A stretch of 64,000 nt of DNA, taken from positions 1 to 64,000 of the forward strand of contig JAFDYN010000015.1 of the NCBI GenBank assembly GCA_018267385.1. The letters are read 5' to 3'. The first letter of the stretch is position 1; the number at the start of each line of letters is the position of its first letter. Positions 1 to 8,500 of the stretch are shown here, piece after piece. This stretch comes from Bacteroidota bacterium (GTDB taxonomy: Bacteria; Bacteroidota; Bacteroidia; Chitinophagales; LD1). Made by a program: the position numbers and the translations under genes. Below the pieces are notes generated by a model. The model had not been told where the DNA came from, did no database searches, and worked only from the letters and a program-made list of their open reading frames with translations.

Positions 1-192
1 GTTTAGCTGCCTCAGTTTCTCCTCCTGCGCCTTCCAGGTTTCCAGGGGGTAGATCACGAGACAGTCATCCAGGTCTCTGGCGATCATAAACCTCCCCTTG
101 TCACCTTCGGCAAACTGACGGCTAAACGACACGGGCATTTTGACACGCCCCTTGTCGTCTACACTGCAGTTTATTTCGCCTAAAAAGCGCAT
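1..192 (-). CDS. mraZ: MraZ, transcriptional regulator of the division/cell-wall cluster (5' part only)
   Basis: The first 64 codons of a leftward gene that runs out of the window. The translation begins MRFLGEINCSVDDKGRVKMP and contains the MraZ/AbrB-like core with the DxKGRVxMP motif (about residues 12-20), followed by FMIARDLDDCLVIYP. MraZ is a ring-forming DNA-binding protein that usually sits first in the dcw cluster (mraZ-mraW-ftsL-ftsI-mur genes) and controls its own promoter by binding short GTGG/TGGG repeats spaced 10 bp apart. Such repeats lie 39 bp upstream of this start (231-260), which supports both the call and the start. The rest of the dcw cluster is expected to the left, outside the window. 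Confidence 0.93.
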   Translation of the reverse strand, partial: MRFLGEINCSVDDKGRVKMPVSFSRQFAEGDKGRFMIARDLDDCLVIYPLETWKAQEEKLRQLN

Positions 193-218
193 TTGGGTCT
201 TTTACTGATTTATGCCAC

Positions 219-292
219 CAAAATTATGAGTATTTCCCACTACTCACCACTTCTTACCACAAAACTATACAAATTCTTTTCAACACATCAAA
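219..292 (-). promoter_or_regulatory. Predicted mraZ promoter(s), Bacteroidota type
   Basis: On the minus strand TTTG (292-289) is followed after 21 nt by TAGTTTTG (267-260), an exact match to the Bacteroidota -33/-7 consensus TTTG...TAnnTTTG. A second perfect -7 box, TAATTTTG, lies at 226-219, closer to mraZ, without a clear -33 box. The GTGG repeats lie between the two boxes, so MraZ bound there could block either start site. Confidence 0.6.
231..260 (-). promoter_or_regulatory. MraZ box upstream of mraZ: three GTGG repeats at exact 10-bp spacing
   Basis: On the minus strand the sequence reads GTGGTAAGAA, GTGGTGAGTA, GTGGGAAATA, three decamers in a row, each starting with GTGG (the CCAC tetramers on the plus strand end at 240, 250 and 260). 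MraZ operators in other bacteria are three or four TGG-containing repeats one helical turn apart, so this is very probably the autoregulatory operator. It sits at or just downstream of one predicted -7 box (260-267) and upstream of another (219-226). Confidence 0.8.
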
Positions 293-330
293 AAATCTCA
301 GATAACTGAGTAAAATCAACGGTTTCAGAG

Positions 331-356
331 GTGGTAAAAAGTGGTAGATATAGTGG
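331..356 (+). promoter_or_regulatory. Second, oppositely oriented GTGG repeat set
   Basis: GTGGTAAAAA (331) and GTGGTAGATA (341) are consecutive decamers, followed by a third GTGG at 353 (spacing 12). They match the MraZ-box repeats at 231-260 but read on the plus strand, about 70 bp away, so the two sets face away from each other. This may be a second MraZ site or part of a DnaA-box cluster, because the last repeat overlaps AGTGGATAA at 352-360. Confidence 0.5.
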
Positions 357-418
357 ATAAACGATTTGCTGTGGATTATTGTTGCTTTCTCCATATGGTT
401 TTTAACAGTTTATCCACA
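352..418. promoter_or_regulatory. Cluster of DnaA-box-like 9-mers
   Basis: TTATCCACA at 410-418 is a perfect match to the classical DnaA box. TGTGGATTA (370-378) and AGTGGATAA (352-360) are each one mismatch from the same box on the opposite strand. Three such sites within 67 bp, next to an AT-rich stretch (200-310) in a non-coding region, could mark DnaA control of mraZ or its neighbour, or a replication origin. Sequence alone does not separate these. Confidence 0.45.
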
Positions 419-587
419 GAAAGGGGCCGGTTTTAAACTTTTCAGCCTTTGGGGAACTGGAGAAATCGGCTAAAAAGGGGTTAAAGACGGGGTAGGAAGT
501 GGGAGGAACGACGTCCATGGGGTAGGAAGTTGTAAATCGGGGCTGGTCAGAGCCAGATGACGGCTTTTGCATACTTTTATGCTAACT

Positions 588-1466
588 ATGAGAAAGGTAT
601 ACAAGCATAGCAGCGTGCCAGTGATCCTGCTGCTCTCCCTCACAGCTATGGCAGGGGGTCCCAAGCGCGGCTATTGGCAAAAGCCTCCTCCGGGCGTGAT
701 ACGTATCTCGGAGAACTACTACTACGACCAGACAGAAGTGGCCAATGTACACTGGCGCGAATACCTCTACTGGACCAGGAAGGTATTTAGTGAAGGTTCA
801 GCAGAGTACCAGGCCGCACTACCCGATCAGTCGGTTTGGTCAGAGGCTGATAGCTGTCTGAGCGTATACGCGGACCTTTATCTGGGCCATCCTGCGTATG
901 AATACTTTCCCTTGCTCGGCCTCACCAAGAAACAGGCAGAGGCCTTTGCAAAGTGGCGCTCGGACAGAGTCATGGAGCGGGAGCTAGTCCTACACCATGT
1001 GATAGAAGAAGATACCTCACAAAATAGGAATAAGTATTTCACCATCGAAAAATACTTTACCGGGCAGTATAAGGGTATAAAACCCGATACGGCATTCATG
1101 TATTACCCCTTTTATCGTTTGCCTACCGTGGCCGAGTGGCGCGAAGCGGCGCGTCTGGATTCTCTCACGTACAAGTCGGCCAGCTCTGGTGGGCAGGTCT
1201 TTGATATAAACCCTTGCACCAGAGCTGATAAAAAAACTCCTCCCACACGTGCAGTCGAGTACATAGAGAATGCAAAAAGCCCAGATGACCTCTACGGCAA
1301 TGTACGGGAGTGAGTAGCGGAAAACAATATGGCAGCCGGAGGTAGCTGGAAGGATAGCGGTAGGACTATCTTGCAGCAGCCAGTAGTGGAGACCAATGGT
1401 GTTAATGCGTGGACCGGATTCCGCTGCGTATGTGAGTGGAGGCGATGGGATGCCGCCCGCTATTGA
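588..1466 (+). pseudogene. Secreted formylglycine-enzyme-like (SUMF1/FGE-sulfatase) protein interrupted by in-frame TGA
   Basis: The frame starts MRKVYKHSSVPVILLLSLTA, a signal peptide, and continues in the FGE-sulfatase/GldJ-GldK style: YYYDQTEVANVHWREYL (about 45-61), a PFYRLPTVAEWREAARL motif (about 177-193), then DLYGNVRE. There a TGA (1311-1313) replaces the tryptophan of the family motif GNVxEW. Reading on in the same frame gives VAENNMAAGGSWKDSGRT and the family ending WTGFRCVCEW before TGA at 1464-1466. Everything but one codon is intact, so this is a recent nonsense change (TGG to TGA), a sequencing error or a recoded stop. ATG 588 is preferred over 567 and 579 because it starts the signal peptide and a -7-like box, TACTTTTA, lies at 572-579. 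If terminated at 1313 the product would be 241 residues without its C-terminal fold. Confidence 0.75.
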
Positions 1467-1509
1467 TGCTCACAAATTCTTTTTTACATTTATCTAAAAT
1501 GCTACGATC

Positions 1510-2793
1510 ATGAAAACTATCTTCTTCACCGTTTATGCACTCCTTGCACTCTCTATAAGTGCCACTGCCGCCAAAGATCCCGAAGCCGAGGTGGCTGACC
1601 GTATGAGCAAGGTCACTAAGCTACAAGAGAAAGAGAAATATGACGAGGCTGTCACAGAGCTCCAGGACCTGCTCGCTAAATATCCCCGCTATGGCAAGGG
1701 CTGGGACAAACTGCTGGATGTGCGGATCATACAGTACAATCAGGCACGCCAGCTGGATAAACTGCTGGGAGGCAATATGACCGTGACCTCAAAAAGCAAA
1801 GACGGTTCTGAAGCAGCAGGTGCCAATGACTCACTGGCCAATAGCCTGGCCGGCCTGCTGAGCGACCTCAAGCCTTCCAAAATAGCACTGGATAAAATGC
1901 TGCTGGACTGCCGCCTGGCATGTATAAACAGCGGATCTGCCTGGAACTGCTCTATCAGGCTGCGCAATTACTACGTAGATGCTCCGACAGATACTAATAT
2001 AAACAGAGAGGCGCGTCAGTTTTTTTCTGATGGCGAAGAAGAGTTTATGAGCCGCAACTACAATAAGGCGGCAGAGGACTACCGCAAAGCCATAGCAGCC
2101 GATCCCAATATCTACAGGGCACGCCTCTACCTGGGCGACGTGTACTATTTTACCAAGCGCTATAGCGAGGCTATAGAAGCCTTTCGTGAGGCGGTCGCAG
2201 CGCACCCTGAGCAGCAGGAGCCGCTCAAATACCTCAGCGATGCCTACTATGGCGCCGGCGTCTATGACAAGGCGTATAAGACGGCAGAGGATGCCGTGAT
2301 CATGTATCCCGACCTCTCTATGCTGGCCAAACTGGCTGATGCTGCAGAGTCAGACAAACATGCCTTTGCCATACACAGGATAGCACGAGGGGTGCTGCCG
2401 GTCAGCCCTTTTGCCGCACTGGAGTCAGTCAATACAGATGAAATGCCATACCGCCGCGCGGCAAAGGGCGGCCCATGGGAATACTATAGCGAGGCACGCA
2501 GTAAAATAGTGGGCCACTATGATGAGCACGGACTTCTGTCAGGCATAGGAGATATCACCCGCCAGCGCTACCTGGAGGTGTACTGCTGGGAGTATATGCT
2601 GAGCAAGTCTCAGGACCCGGATCTCAATTTTGCCCGTAAGATGCAGGAGAAAGGATTTCTGGATTGCTACGTGATGGTCAGCTGCTTTCATCAGGATTTT
2701 TATGACCAGTACCGGCAATTTGCCGAGGGCAATAAGCAGCGTATCCGAGACTACTTTGCACTACTGGCAAAGGAGCAGGAGGATAGCAAATAA
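1510..2793 (+). CDS. Secreted TPR-repeat protein
   Basis: 427 residues with an N-terminal signal peptide (MKTIFFTVYALLALSISATA). A first helical repeat lies at about 30-75 (KYDEAVTELQDLLAKYPRYG), and a clear TPR array at about 170-265 (NYNKAAEDYRKAIAADPNIY, RYSEAIEAFREAVAAHPEQ, VYDKAYKTAEDAVIMYPDLS). The C-terminal 150 residues are not recognised. TPR arrays are protein-docking scaffolds; the partner is unknown. It lies 43 bp after the broken FGE-like gene and in the same direction, but a -7-like TACATTTA at 1485-1492 suggests its own promoter. The product should act in the periplasm or at the outer membrane. Confidence 0.8.
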   Translation: MKTIFFTVYALLALSISATAAKDPEAEVADRMSKVTKLQEKEKYDEAVTELQDLLAKYPRYGKGWDKLLDVRIIQYNQARQLDKLLGGNMTVTSKSKDGSEAAGANDSLANSLAGLLSDLKPSKIALDKMLLDCRLACINSGSAWNCSIRLRNYYVDAPTDTNINREARQFFSDGEEEFMSRNYNKAAEDYRKAIAADPNIYRARLYLGDVYYFTKRYSEAIEAFREAVAAHPEQQEPLKYLSDAYYGAGVYDKAYKTAEDAVIMYPDLSMLAKLADAAESDKHAFAIHRIARGVLPVSPFAALESVNTDEMPYRRAAKGGPWEYYSEARSKIVGHYDEHGLLSGIGDITRQRYLEVYCWEYMLSKSQDPDLNFARKMQEKGFLDCYVMVSCFHQDFYDQYRQFAEGNKQRIRDYFALLAKEQEDSK

Positions 2794-2982
2794 AAATATG
2801 GCTTGAAATGATGCAGTTTTTGGCCGGCGATTATATCGTCAGCGTGCAAATAGGCGAAGAATCTTTATCGCCGTGCAAGTCAATGTAAGTCAGCAAGTAA
2901 ATCGTCTCCTTTTTACTGACATCCCTCATTTACGGCATCATCCATTTCTTTATACCTTTACCCTACAAAAATCAGACAAGAA

Positions 2983-4113
2983 ATGAGCACACAGACATTA
3001 GATAAACCAGCCGCTACGGCTACCGAGGATTTCCTCCCGCTGCTCGGTACGGATCACGTAGAGTTTTATGTAGGCAATGCGAAACAATCTGCCTACTACT
3101 ATCAGTCTGCCTGGGGCTATGAGTTGGTAGCCTACGCGGGTCCGGAGACCGGCGTGCGTGATCGCGCCAGCTACGTACTCCAGCAGGGCAAGATCCGCAT
3201 CGTGCTCACCACAGCCATGCAGCCGGACCATGAGATAGCTGCCCATCAGGTACAGCATGGGGATGGCGTGAAAGTACTCGCCCTCTGGGTAGACGATGCT
3301 ACGAAGTCTTTTGAAGAAACAACAAAGCGCGGCGCTAAGGTCGTGATGAACCCTGTCAAGATCAGCGATGAGTTTGGCGAGGTAGTGATCTCTGCCATCC
3401 AGACCTATGGTGAGACGATACATAAGTTTGTAGAGAGAAAGAATTATAAGGGTGCCTTCCTACCGGGCTATCAGGCGTGGAAGTCAAGCGTACCGGTCAA
3501 ATCTGTAGGCCTCAAGCATGTAGACCATTGCGTGGGCAATGTAGAGCTGGGCCAGATGAATGAGTGGGTAAAGTTCTACGAAGATGTGATGGGCTTCAAG
3601 CTGCTCCTCACCTTTGATGATAAGGATATCTCAACTGAATACTCGGCCCTGATGAGCAAGGTGGTGAGCAATGGCAATGGCTATGTCAAGTTTCCTATCA
3701 ATGAGCCGGCAGAGGGACGCAGGAAATCGCAGATAGAAGAGTACATAGACTTCTACCATGGCTCAGGTGTGCAGCACATGGCCATCGCTACGGATGATAT
3801 CATCGCTACTGTGGCCGAGCTACGGTCACGCGGCGTAGAGTTTCTGAAAGTACCTGATGCCTACTATGACGAGGTGTGGGACCGTGTAGGCGTGATCAAA
3901 GAGGACCGGGACAAGATCAAGCACCTCAATATCCTGGTAGACCGTGATGATGAGGGCTATCTGCTTCAGCTTTTCTCAAAGCCGATACAGGACCGTCCGA
4001 CCTTCTTCTTTGAGATCATTCAGCGTGCAGGTGCCAAATCATTTGGCAAGGGCAACTTCAAAGCCCTCTTTGAATCCATAGAGAGAGAACAGGAGCTGCG
4101 CGGCAATCTGTAA
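2983..4113 (+). CDS. hpd: 4-hydroxyphenylpyruvate dioxygenase
   Basis: 376 residues, the normal length of bacterial HPPD. It converts 4-hydroxyphenylpyruvate and O2 to homogentisate and CO2 in tyrosine degradation, in the cytoplasm. Two vicinal-oxygen-chelate domains are visible: about 20-155 (GTDHVEFYVGNAKQSAYYY) and about 175-350. The Fe(II) ligands of the family are present: the second His of LKHVDHCVG (about 181), the His of GSGVQHMAI (about 264) and the Glu of FFFEIIQRAG (about 343). The C-terminal gating helix GKGNFKALFESIEREQE is also there. The other homogentisate-pathway genes are not adjacent. A degenerate promoter (TTTA, 20 nt, TACCTTTA at 2953-2960) precedes it and a hairpin terminator follows it. 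Confidence 0.97.
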   Translation: MSTQTLDKPAATATEDFLPLLGTDHVEFYVGNAKQSAYYYQSAWGYELVAYAGPETGVRDRASYVLQQGKIRIVLTTAMQPDHEIAAHQVQHGDGVKVLALWVDDATKSFEETTKRGAKVVMNPVKISDEFGEVVISAIQTYGETIHKFVERKNYKGAFLPGYQAWKSSVPVKSVGLKHVDHCVGNVELGQMNEWVKFYEDVMGFKLLLTFDDKDISTEYSALMSKVVSNGNGYVKFPINEPAEGRRKSQIEEYIDFYHGSGVQHMAIATDDIIATVAELRSRGVEFLKVPDAYYDEVWDRVGVIKEDRDKIKHLNILVDRDDEGYLLQLFSKPIQDRPTFFFEIIQRAGAKSFGKGNFKALFESIEREQELRGNL

Positions 4114-4138
4114 CTATTTTTAATTAAATAATCCAATG

Positions 4139-4171
4139 AATGCCCTTCAATTTTCCGAAGGGCATTTTTAT
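4139..4171 (+). terminator. Rho-independent terminator after hpd
   Basis: TGCCCTT (4141-4147) pairs with AAGGGCA (4158-4164) across a short loop and is followed by TTTTTATTT. It ends the hpd transcript. Confidence 0.8.
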
Positions 4172-4254
4172 TTCTGCTGTCGTTGCAACCGTGTTACCTC
4201 ACTACGCACTACTCATTACTCAATACTCGCTCCGGATTTCCTATTATTGCACCC

Positions 4255-4806
4255 GTGAGCATACTGCGCCAACTGAAAGTAGACAAGACCTGGACGCTAT
4301 TTCTGGATAGGGATGGTGTGATCAACCTGCACTATCCCAAAGACTATGTCAAGACCTGGGATGAGTTCTTCTTTCTGGAGGGAGCTATAGACGCGATCGT
4401 GCGGCTGTCTCAGGTATTTGGCAAGATCATCGTAGTGACCAATCAGCAGGGCGTGGCCAAAGGCAAAATGACAGAAGATACGCTACGCAATATCCATCTC
4501 AATATGCTCAGTGAGATAGAGGCCGCAGGTGGCCGCATAGACTCTATCTATGCCGCCACGGTCATGGCAGACAATGATCCGGAGGGTATCCGCAAGCCAC
4601 GCATCGGCATGGCGCTACAGGCGCAGCAGGATTTCCCGGAGATAGATTTTGCCAAGTCACTGATAGTAGGGGACTCGATCTCTGATATGCAGTTTGGCAG
4701 AAATGCCGGCATGTACACCGCTATGGTGACGGACAAAGAGCATAGCGATGCTGTAGAGAGCCTGCTGGTAGACTACAAGCTGACCCGGCTGAGTGAGCTG
4801 ACCTGA
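4255..4806 (+). CDS. HAD-IIIA phosphatase related to GmhB/HisB-N, without the zinc loop
   Basis: About 183 residues from GTG 4255. The HAD motifs are FLDRDGVIN (nucleophile Asp and general acid Asp), VVTNQQGV (motif II), a Lys in IRKPRIGMA, and LIVGDSISDMQFG (motif IV). This is the layout of D-glycero-D-manno-heptose 1,7-bisphosphate phosphatase (GmhB) and the HisB phosphatase domain. GmhB has a Cys/His zinc loop just before RKP; here that stretch is YAATVMADNDPEGIRKP with no cysteine, so the substrate is open. The longer frame from ATG 4183 reads through low-quality intergenic sequence, while GTG 4255 directly precedes the domain and has TATTATTG five bases upstream. The gene stands alone. 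Confidence 0.75.
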   Translation: MSILRQLKVDKTWTLFLDRDGVINLHYPKDYVKTWDEFFFLEGAIDAIVRLSQVFGKIIVVTNQQGVAKGKMTEDTLRNIHLNMLSEIEAAGGRIDSIYAATVMADNDPEGIRKPRIGMALQAQQDFPEIDFAKSLIVGDSISDMQFGRNAGMYTAMVTDKEHSDAVESLLVDYKLTRLSELT

Positions 4807-4853
4807 TTTGACTATAGCAATAAATGTGTTTGAGTTCTAATTTATCTATTACT

Positions 4854-5369
4854 ATGAAAAATACGATTCTATCATTCCTATTTTGCTTGCTAACTGTATG
4901 GACATCCTTTGGCCAGAAATGCAATTTCAAACTGGATAAAGTAGATCCTATTACGGGCAAGAAAGCACAAGCCATTGCTGTAAAATTGGGACATCCCATC
5001 TCAGTCAATTTCCTTAGGCAAGGAGATAGCCTTTATGTAGAGGGTTTGGCAAATCTGATTGGGGAGCAGAATTTTACAATAGCTACAGGAAGCCTAATTG
5101 ATATAAAATTGGGTAATGACTCTATACTTTTTCTTTCATCTCTTGCAGACGTCAGTCCAAGTACTTCAGTGATTAATTTAGGTAATAGAGCTACTATTTA
5201 TTCACTGTATATAATGCAATATCTACTTTCCCAAAATCAGGCTGATTTAATAAAGCAGTATGGCATTAAGTTTCTAAGATTGCATACTCAAGGCAACCAG
5301 GCCGGGGATTTGCCATTTGATAAAAGGGATACCGAAAAAAGTATTACAGCCGCTAAATGTATTTACTAA
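4854..5369 (+). CDS. Secreted protein of unknown function
   Basis: About 171 residues. The N-terminus MKNTILSFLFCLLTVWTSFG is a clear signal peptide followed by QKCNFKLDKVDPITGKK, a form common in Bacteroidota secreted orphans. The mature part looks mostly beta-stranded, with no catalytic motif I recognise. Cysteines remain only near the two ends. The gene is visibly more AT-rich than its neighbours. ATG 4854 is chosen over 4824 because the signal peptide starts there; TAATTTAT at 4838-4845 may be its -7 box. Confidence 0.65.
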   Translation: MKNTILSFLFCLLTVWTSFGQKCNFKLDKVDPITGKKAQAIAVKLGHPISVNFLRQGDSLYVEGLANLIGEQNFTIATGSLIDIKLGNDSILFLSSLADVSPSTSVINLGNRATIYSLYIMQYLLSQNQADLIKQYGIKFLRLHTQGNQAGDLPFDKRDTEKSITAAKCIY

Positions 5370-5379
5370 CAACTATACT

Positions 5380-5425
5380 CTCGCTCGCCTCCAGCGAGTG
5401 TGAGAAGCGCTCAGCCTGTGGCTGA
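5380..5425. terminator. Two small hairpins between convergent genes
   Basis: CTCGCT (5380-5385) pairs with AGCGAG (5393-5398), and TCAGCC (5411-5416) pairs with GGCTGA (5420-5425). They lie between the 3' ends of the secreted orphan and of sprE. There is no strong T-run, so these may be extragenic palindromes, not classical terminators. Confidence 0.4.
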
Positions 5426-5507
5426 AGCTATAGATGTATATCAATAAACGCGCTATTGCCGGGTAAAGATGCTTCTCTGACTGAGCAGATCGGCAATAAA
5501 CGAGCGG

Positions 5508-8500
5508 CTACTTATAATTCTCACTGTAGAAGTGGCGATAGTTATTGATCGCCTTGCTACCTACGAGTGTGGAGTAGTTTAGCGTAGAGATAGCGCCGAT
5601 GAAGTACTGGTCATCACTCAGGGCAGGTAGCACTTCTTTCATCTTCGCACGCAGTGCAGCCACGTATGCCATGGCCGCATCCTTATCCTTAAATGATTTG
5701 ATATTGATCAGCTTGCTGTCCTTGTCTATGTCTACACCGCGTGTAGTAGTGGTGGTATAGCCGTTCTCCGCATCAAACTTGTCTATCGCGCTGCTCACGG
5801 AGCTATTGTACGCTGTCGGATCGAGGAACCAGATCACCACACCATGCGGCGCATTATCCATTTTGCCGTACATGGCCGCCGTCGTATCACTATCAAAGGC
5901 TGGTCTCTGCGCCACCGGAGTAGCCGGTGCCTTAGGCGCGGCAGGTTTGACAGTATCCTTTGGAGTAGTCTTAGGCGCAGTGGCAGGTGTAGTCTTCGGA
6001 GCTTCCTTCACCACTGGTTGGGTCTCAGGCTTGGCAGCAGGTTTAGTAGCCGGCTTCTTCGCAGCAGCGTCTATAGAGTCTTTCAGGTGTGCAGCATGTG
6101 CAGCCAGCATAGAATCCCGGCGTTCCTGCAGCGTCTTAGGATGACCAGTCGCATTTTTGCGCTCGAGTGAGTCTTTGGCGCGTGCTGCGAGCATAGAGTC
6201 CCTGCGCTCTTGCAGGGTCTTGGGCCTGCCGGCGGTATTTTTGTGCTCTATGGAGTCCTTGGCCCTGGCAGCCAGCATTGAGTCCCTGCGCTCCTGTAGT
6301 GTCTTAGGCCTATTGGCTGCAGGGGTCTCTGCAGGTGTAGCTGCAGGCTTGATACCCTTCTTTGCATTGATAGAGTCCTGCTTTGCTTTATCTATACCCG
6401 CTTTAGCTGCGGCGATAGAGTCTTGCGTAGCTTTCTTTGCAGCGAGTTTTGCATTGATAGAATCCTGCCGGGCCTTGATAGCCGCATTCTTGGCCGCATT
6501 GAGCGAATCCTGCAGCGCCTTGCGGGCGGCTATGTGGCGGTCTATAGAGTCCTGTGCAGCCTTCTTCAGCGCAGCGGTATGCGCTATAATACTATCCTGT
6601 TTCGCCTTGCGCGCAGCGATGAGTGCATTCAGCGAATCCTGTGCAGCAGTATTGCCGGTCTTGGCTCCGGTCTTGCTACCCGCAGCGCCTGATTTGGCAG
6701 CCTGTGCTGCAGCGATAGAGTCTTGCCGTGCTTTCTTGTCTGCTATATTCTTTGCGATCGCTTCTTCACGCGCTTTTTGCTTGGCCGCATTGGCGGCGGC
6801 TATGGAGTCCTGGCGTGCCTGGCGCACAGCTATATTGTGCGCTATGATAGAGTCCTGTGCGGCCTTCTTTGCGGCAGCCAAAGCAGCCAGTGAGTCCTGC
6901 CTGGCCTTGCGGTCAGCTATGTTCTTTGCTATGATAGAGTCCTGTATCGCTTTGCGGGCTTTGATAGCGCTGTCCATAGCCTCTGCTTTGGTAAGCGGTA
7001 CATATGGTTTGGCAGGTGTGGTGTCCTTTGCCGCTGCTGCCGGTTTAGTATCAGGCTTGCCGGCAGTTTTGCCCGGCTTGGTCGCAGCATCTGCGGTCAC
7101 GGCATCGGTCTTTGGCCGCTGAGACTGCACCTTGCTGAGGAAGTCTGCATTGCCCGTAGTATCTGTGAATACCGGCGCACTGGCCATTTCCGCTGCTTCA
7201 TCCAGCGAGTCCTTTGGCAGCTTGCTGATATCCACTTGTGGCAGCTTGGAGCTGTTGAGTTTATTCAGCCAGGTCTGTGCTACATCCTTCTCAGGCGTGC
7301 CGGGATACTTTGTGATCACTTTATTCAGCGCCTGCACGTAGTCTCCCAGGCGGTTTTCCTTGGCCAGTACCTGTGCATTGAGCAGGTCAAACTTGGCCCT
7401 GATCTGATTCTCTTTGAACTGTGCATCTACCTCTGCTATCTTCTGCTCGGCAGAGGCATACATGCCGGTAGCATAGTCATTGTACGCCGCATCGTAGTAG
7501 TCACTCAGCGAGTTCTGCTTTTTCTGCTCCTGCGCCAGGTACTCAGGGTTCTTGAGGTACTGGGCTATCTTGCTGTCTGGGTATTTCTCCAGTATCTTAT
7601 TCTTATAGAGTTCGGCCTTGTTGTTATTCTTTGTCTTGCCCTCCAGCAGGTATAGCTGGTACCAGCTCTCCAGCTCCAGCTTATTGCCCGGGAATCGCCT
7701 GTTGAGCTCATCAAAGGCATTGATCGCCTTGCGGTAGGCCTGCAGGTCATCTTTATACACCGTACCTACCTGATAGTAGGCATCTACCAGTTTGTCGTTA
7801 GACTTCTGCAGTTTCTCCGGTGTGAGGGGCAGGCCGGCCAGCATTTTGTCATCTTCAGAACCCGGTGTGATGGTAGCTGCCAGTGAGTCAGATTTCGCCT
7901 TGGCAGAGTCTGTGGCGTCTGTGGTCTCGCTGGAGATGCTCTTGTCCTTGCGGCGCCAGTTGTCTTCCAGCTTGCGGCGTCCCCACTTTCTCACAAACTC
8001 GCTATAGCCATTGCCTTTGGCTGTCACGTTGTAAAAGTAAAACTGATTGGCCGGGTCATCTGTAGGCGGCGGGGCCTGACCGGCACCCGGCTTGATAAAA
8101 TCAGAGTTGACACCCTTGATGCCTTTGCCGGCTTCTTTGGCGTCAGCCTCCTTCTGTTTCTGATCGAGCAGCTTATGTATGAACTTCAGCCGCTCCGCAT
8201 CAGACATGCCGGCTATGCGCTGCAGGCTATCCTCGGTGGTGATGATGTCTATCTGCTTTACCAGCTTGGCCAGGGTCTTGTCACGGCTCTCTACGGCAGC
8301 GTAGGAGGTATCCTCCTTGGCCATATTCTGCATGGTCGTATCGTAGTAGTACTTTGAGGTCACGTAGGCCTCGTCCTCATAGTCCATCTGTGCCAGCTTG
8401 AGATAGGAGAGGGCCTTCTGGTCTGCATTCTTGGTAGAGAGGGCCACTGATTTCTGGAAATCCTTGCGTGCCAGTGTACGGTCATTGCCCGTCAGGGCTA

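Noticed and set aside
6157-7122. 321-residue frame on the plus strand opposite sprE
   Set aside because: It mirrors the Ala-rich repeat of sprE on the other strand; its repeated Ile-Glu-Ser pattern is just the reverse of the QDS codons.
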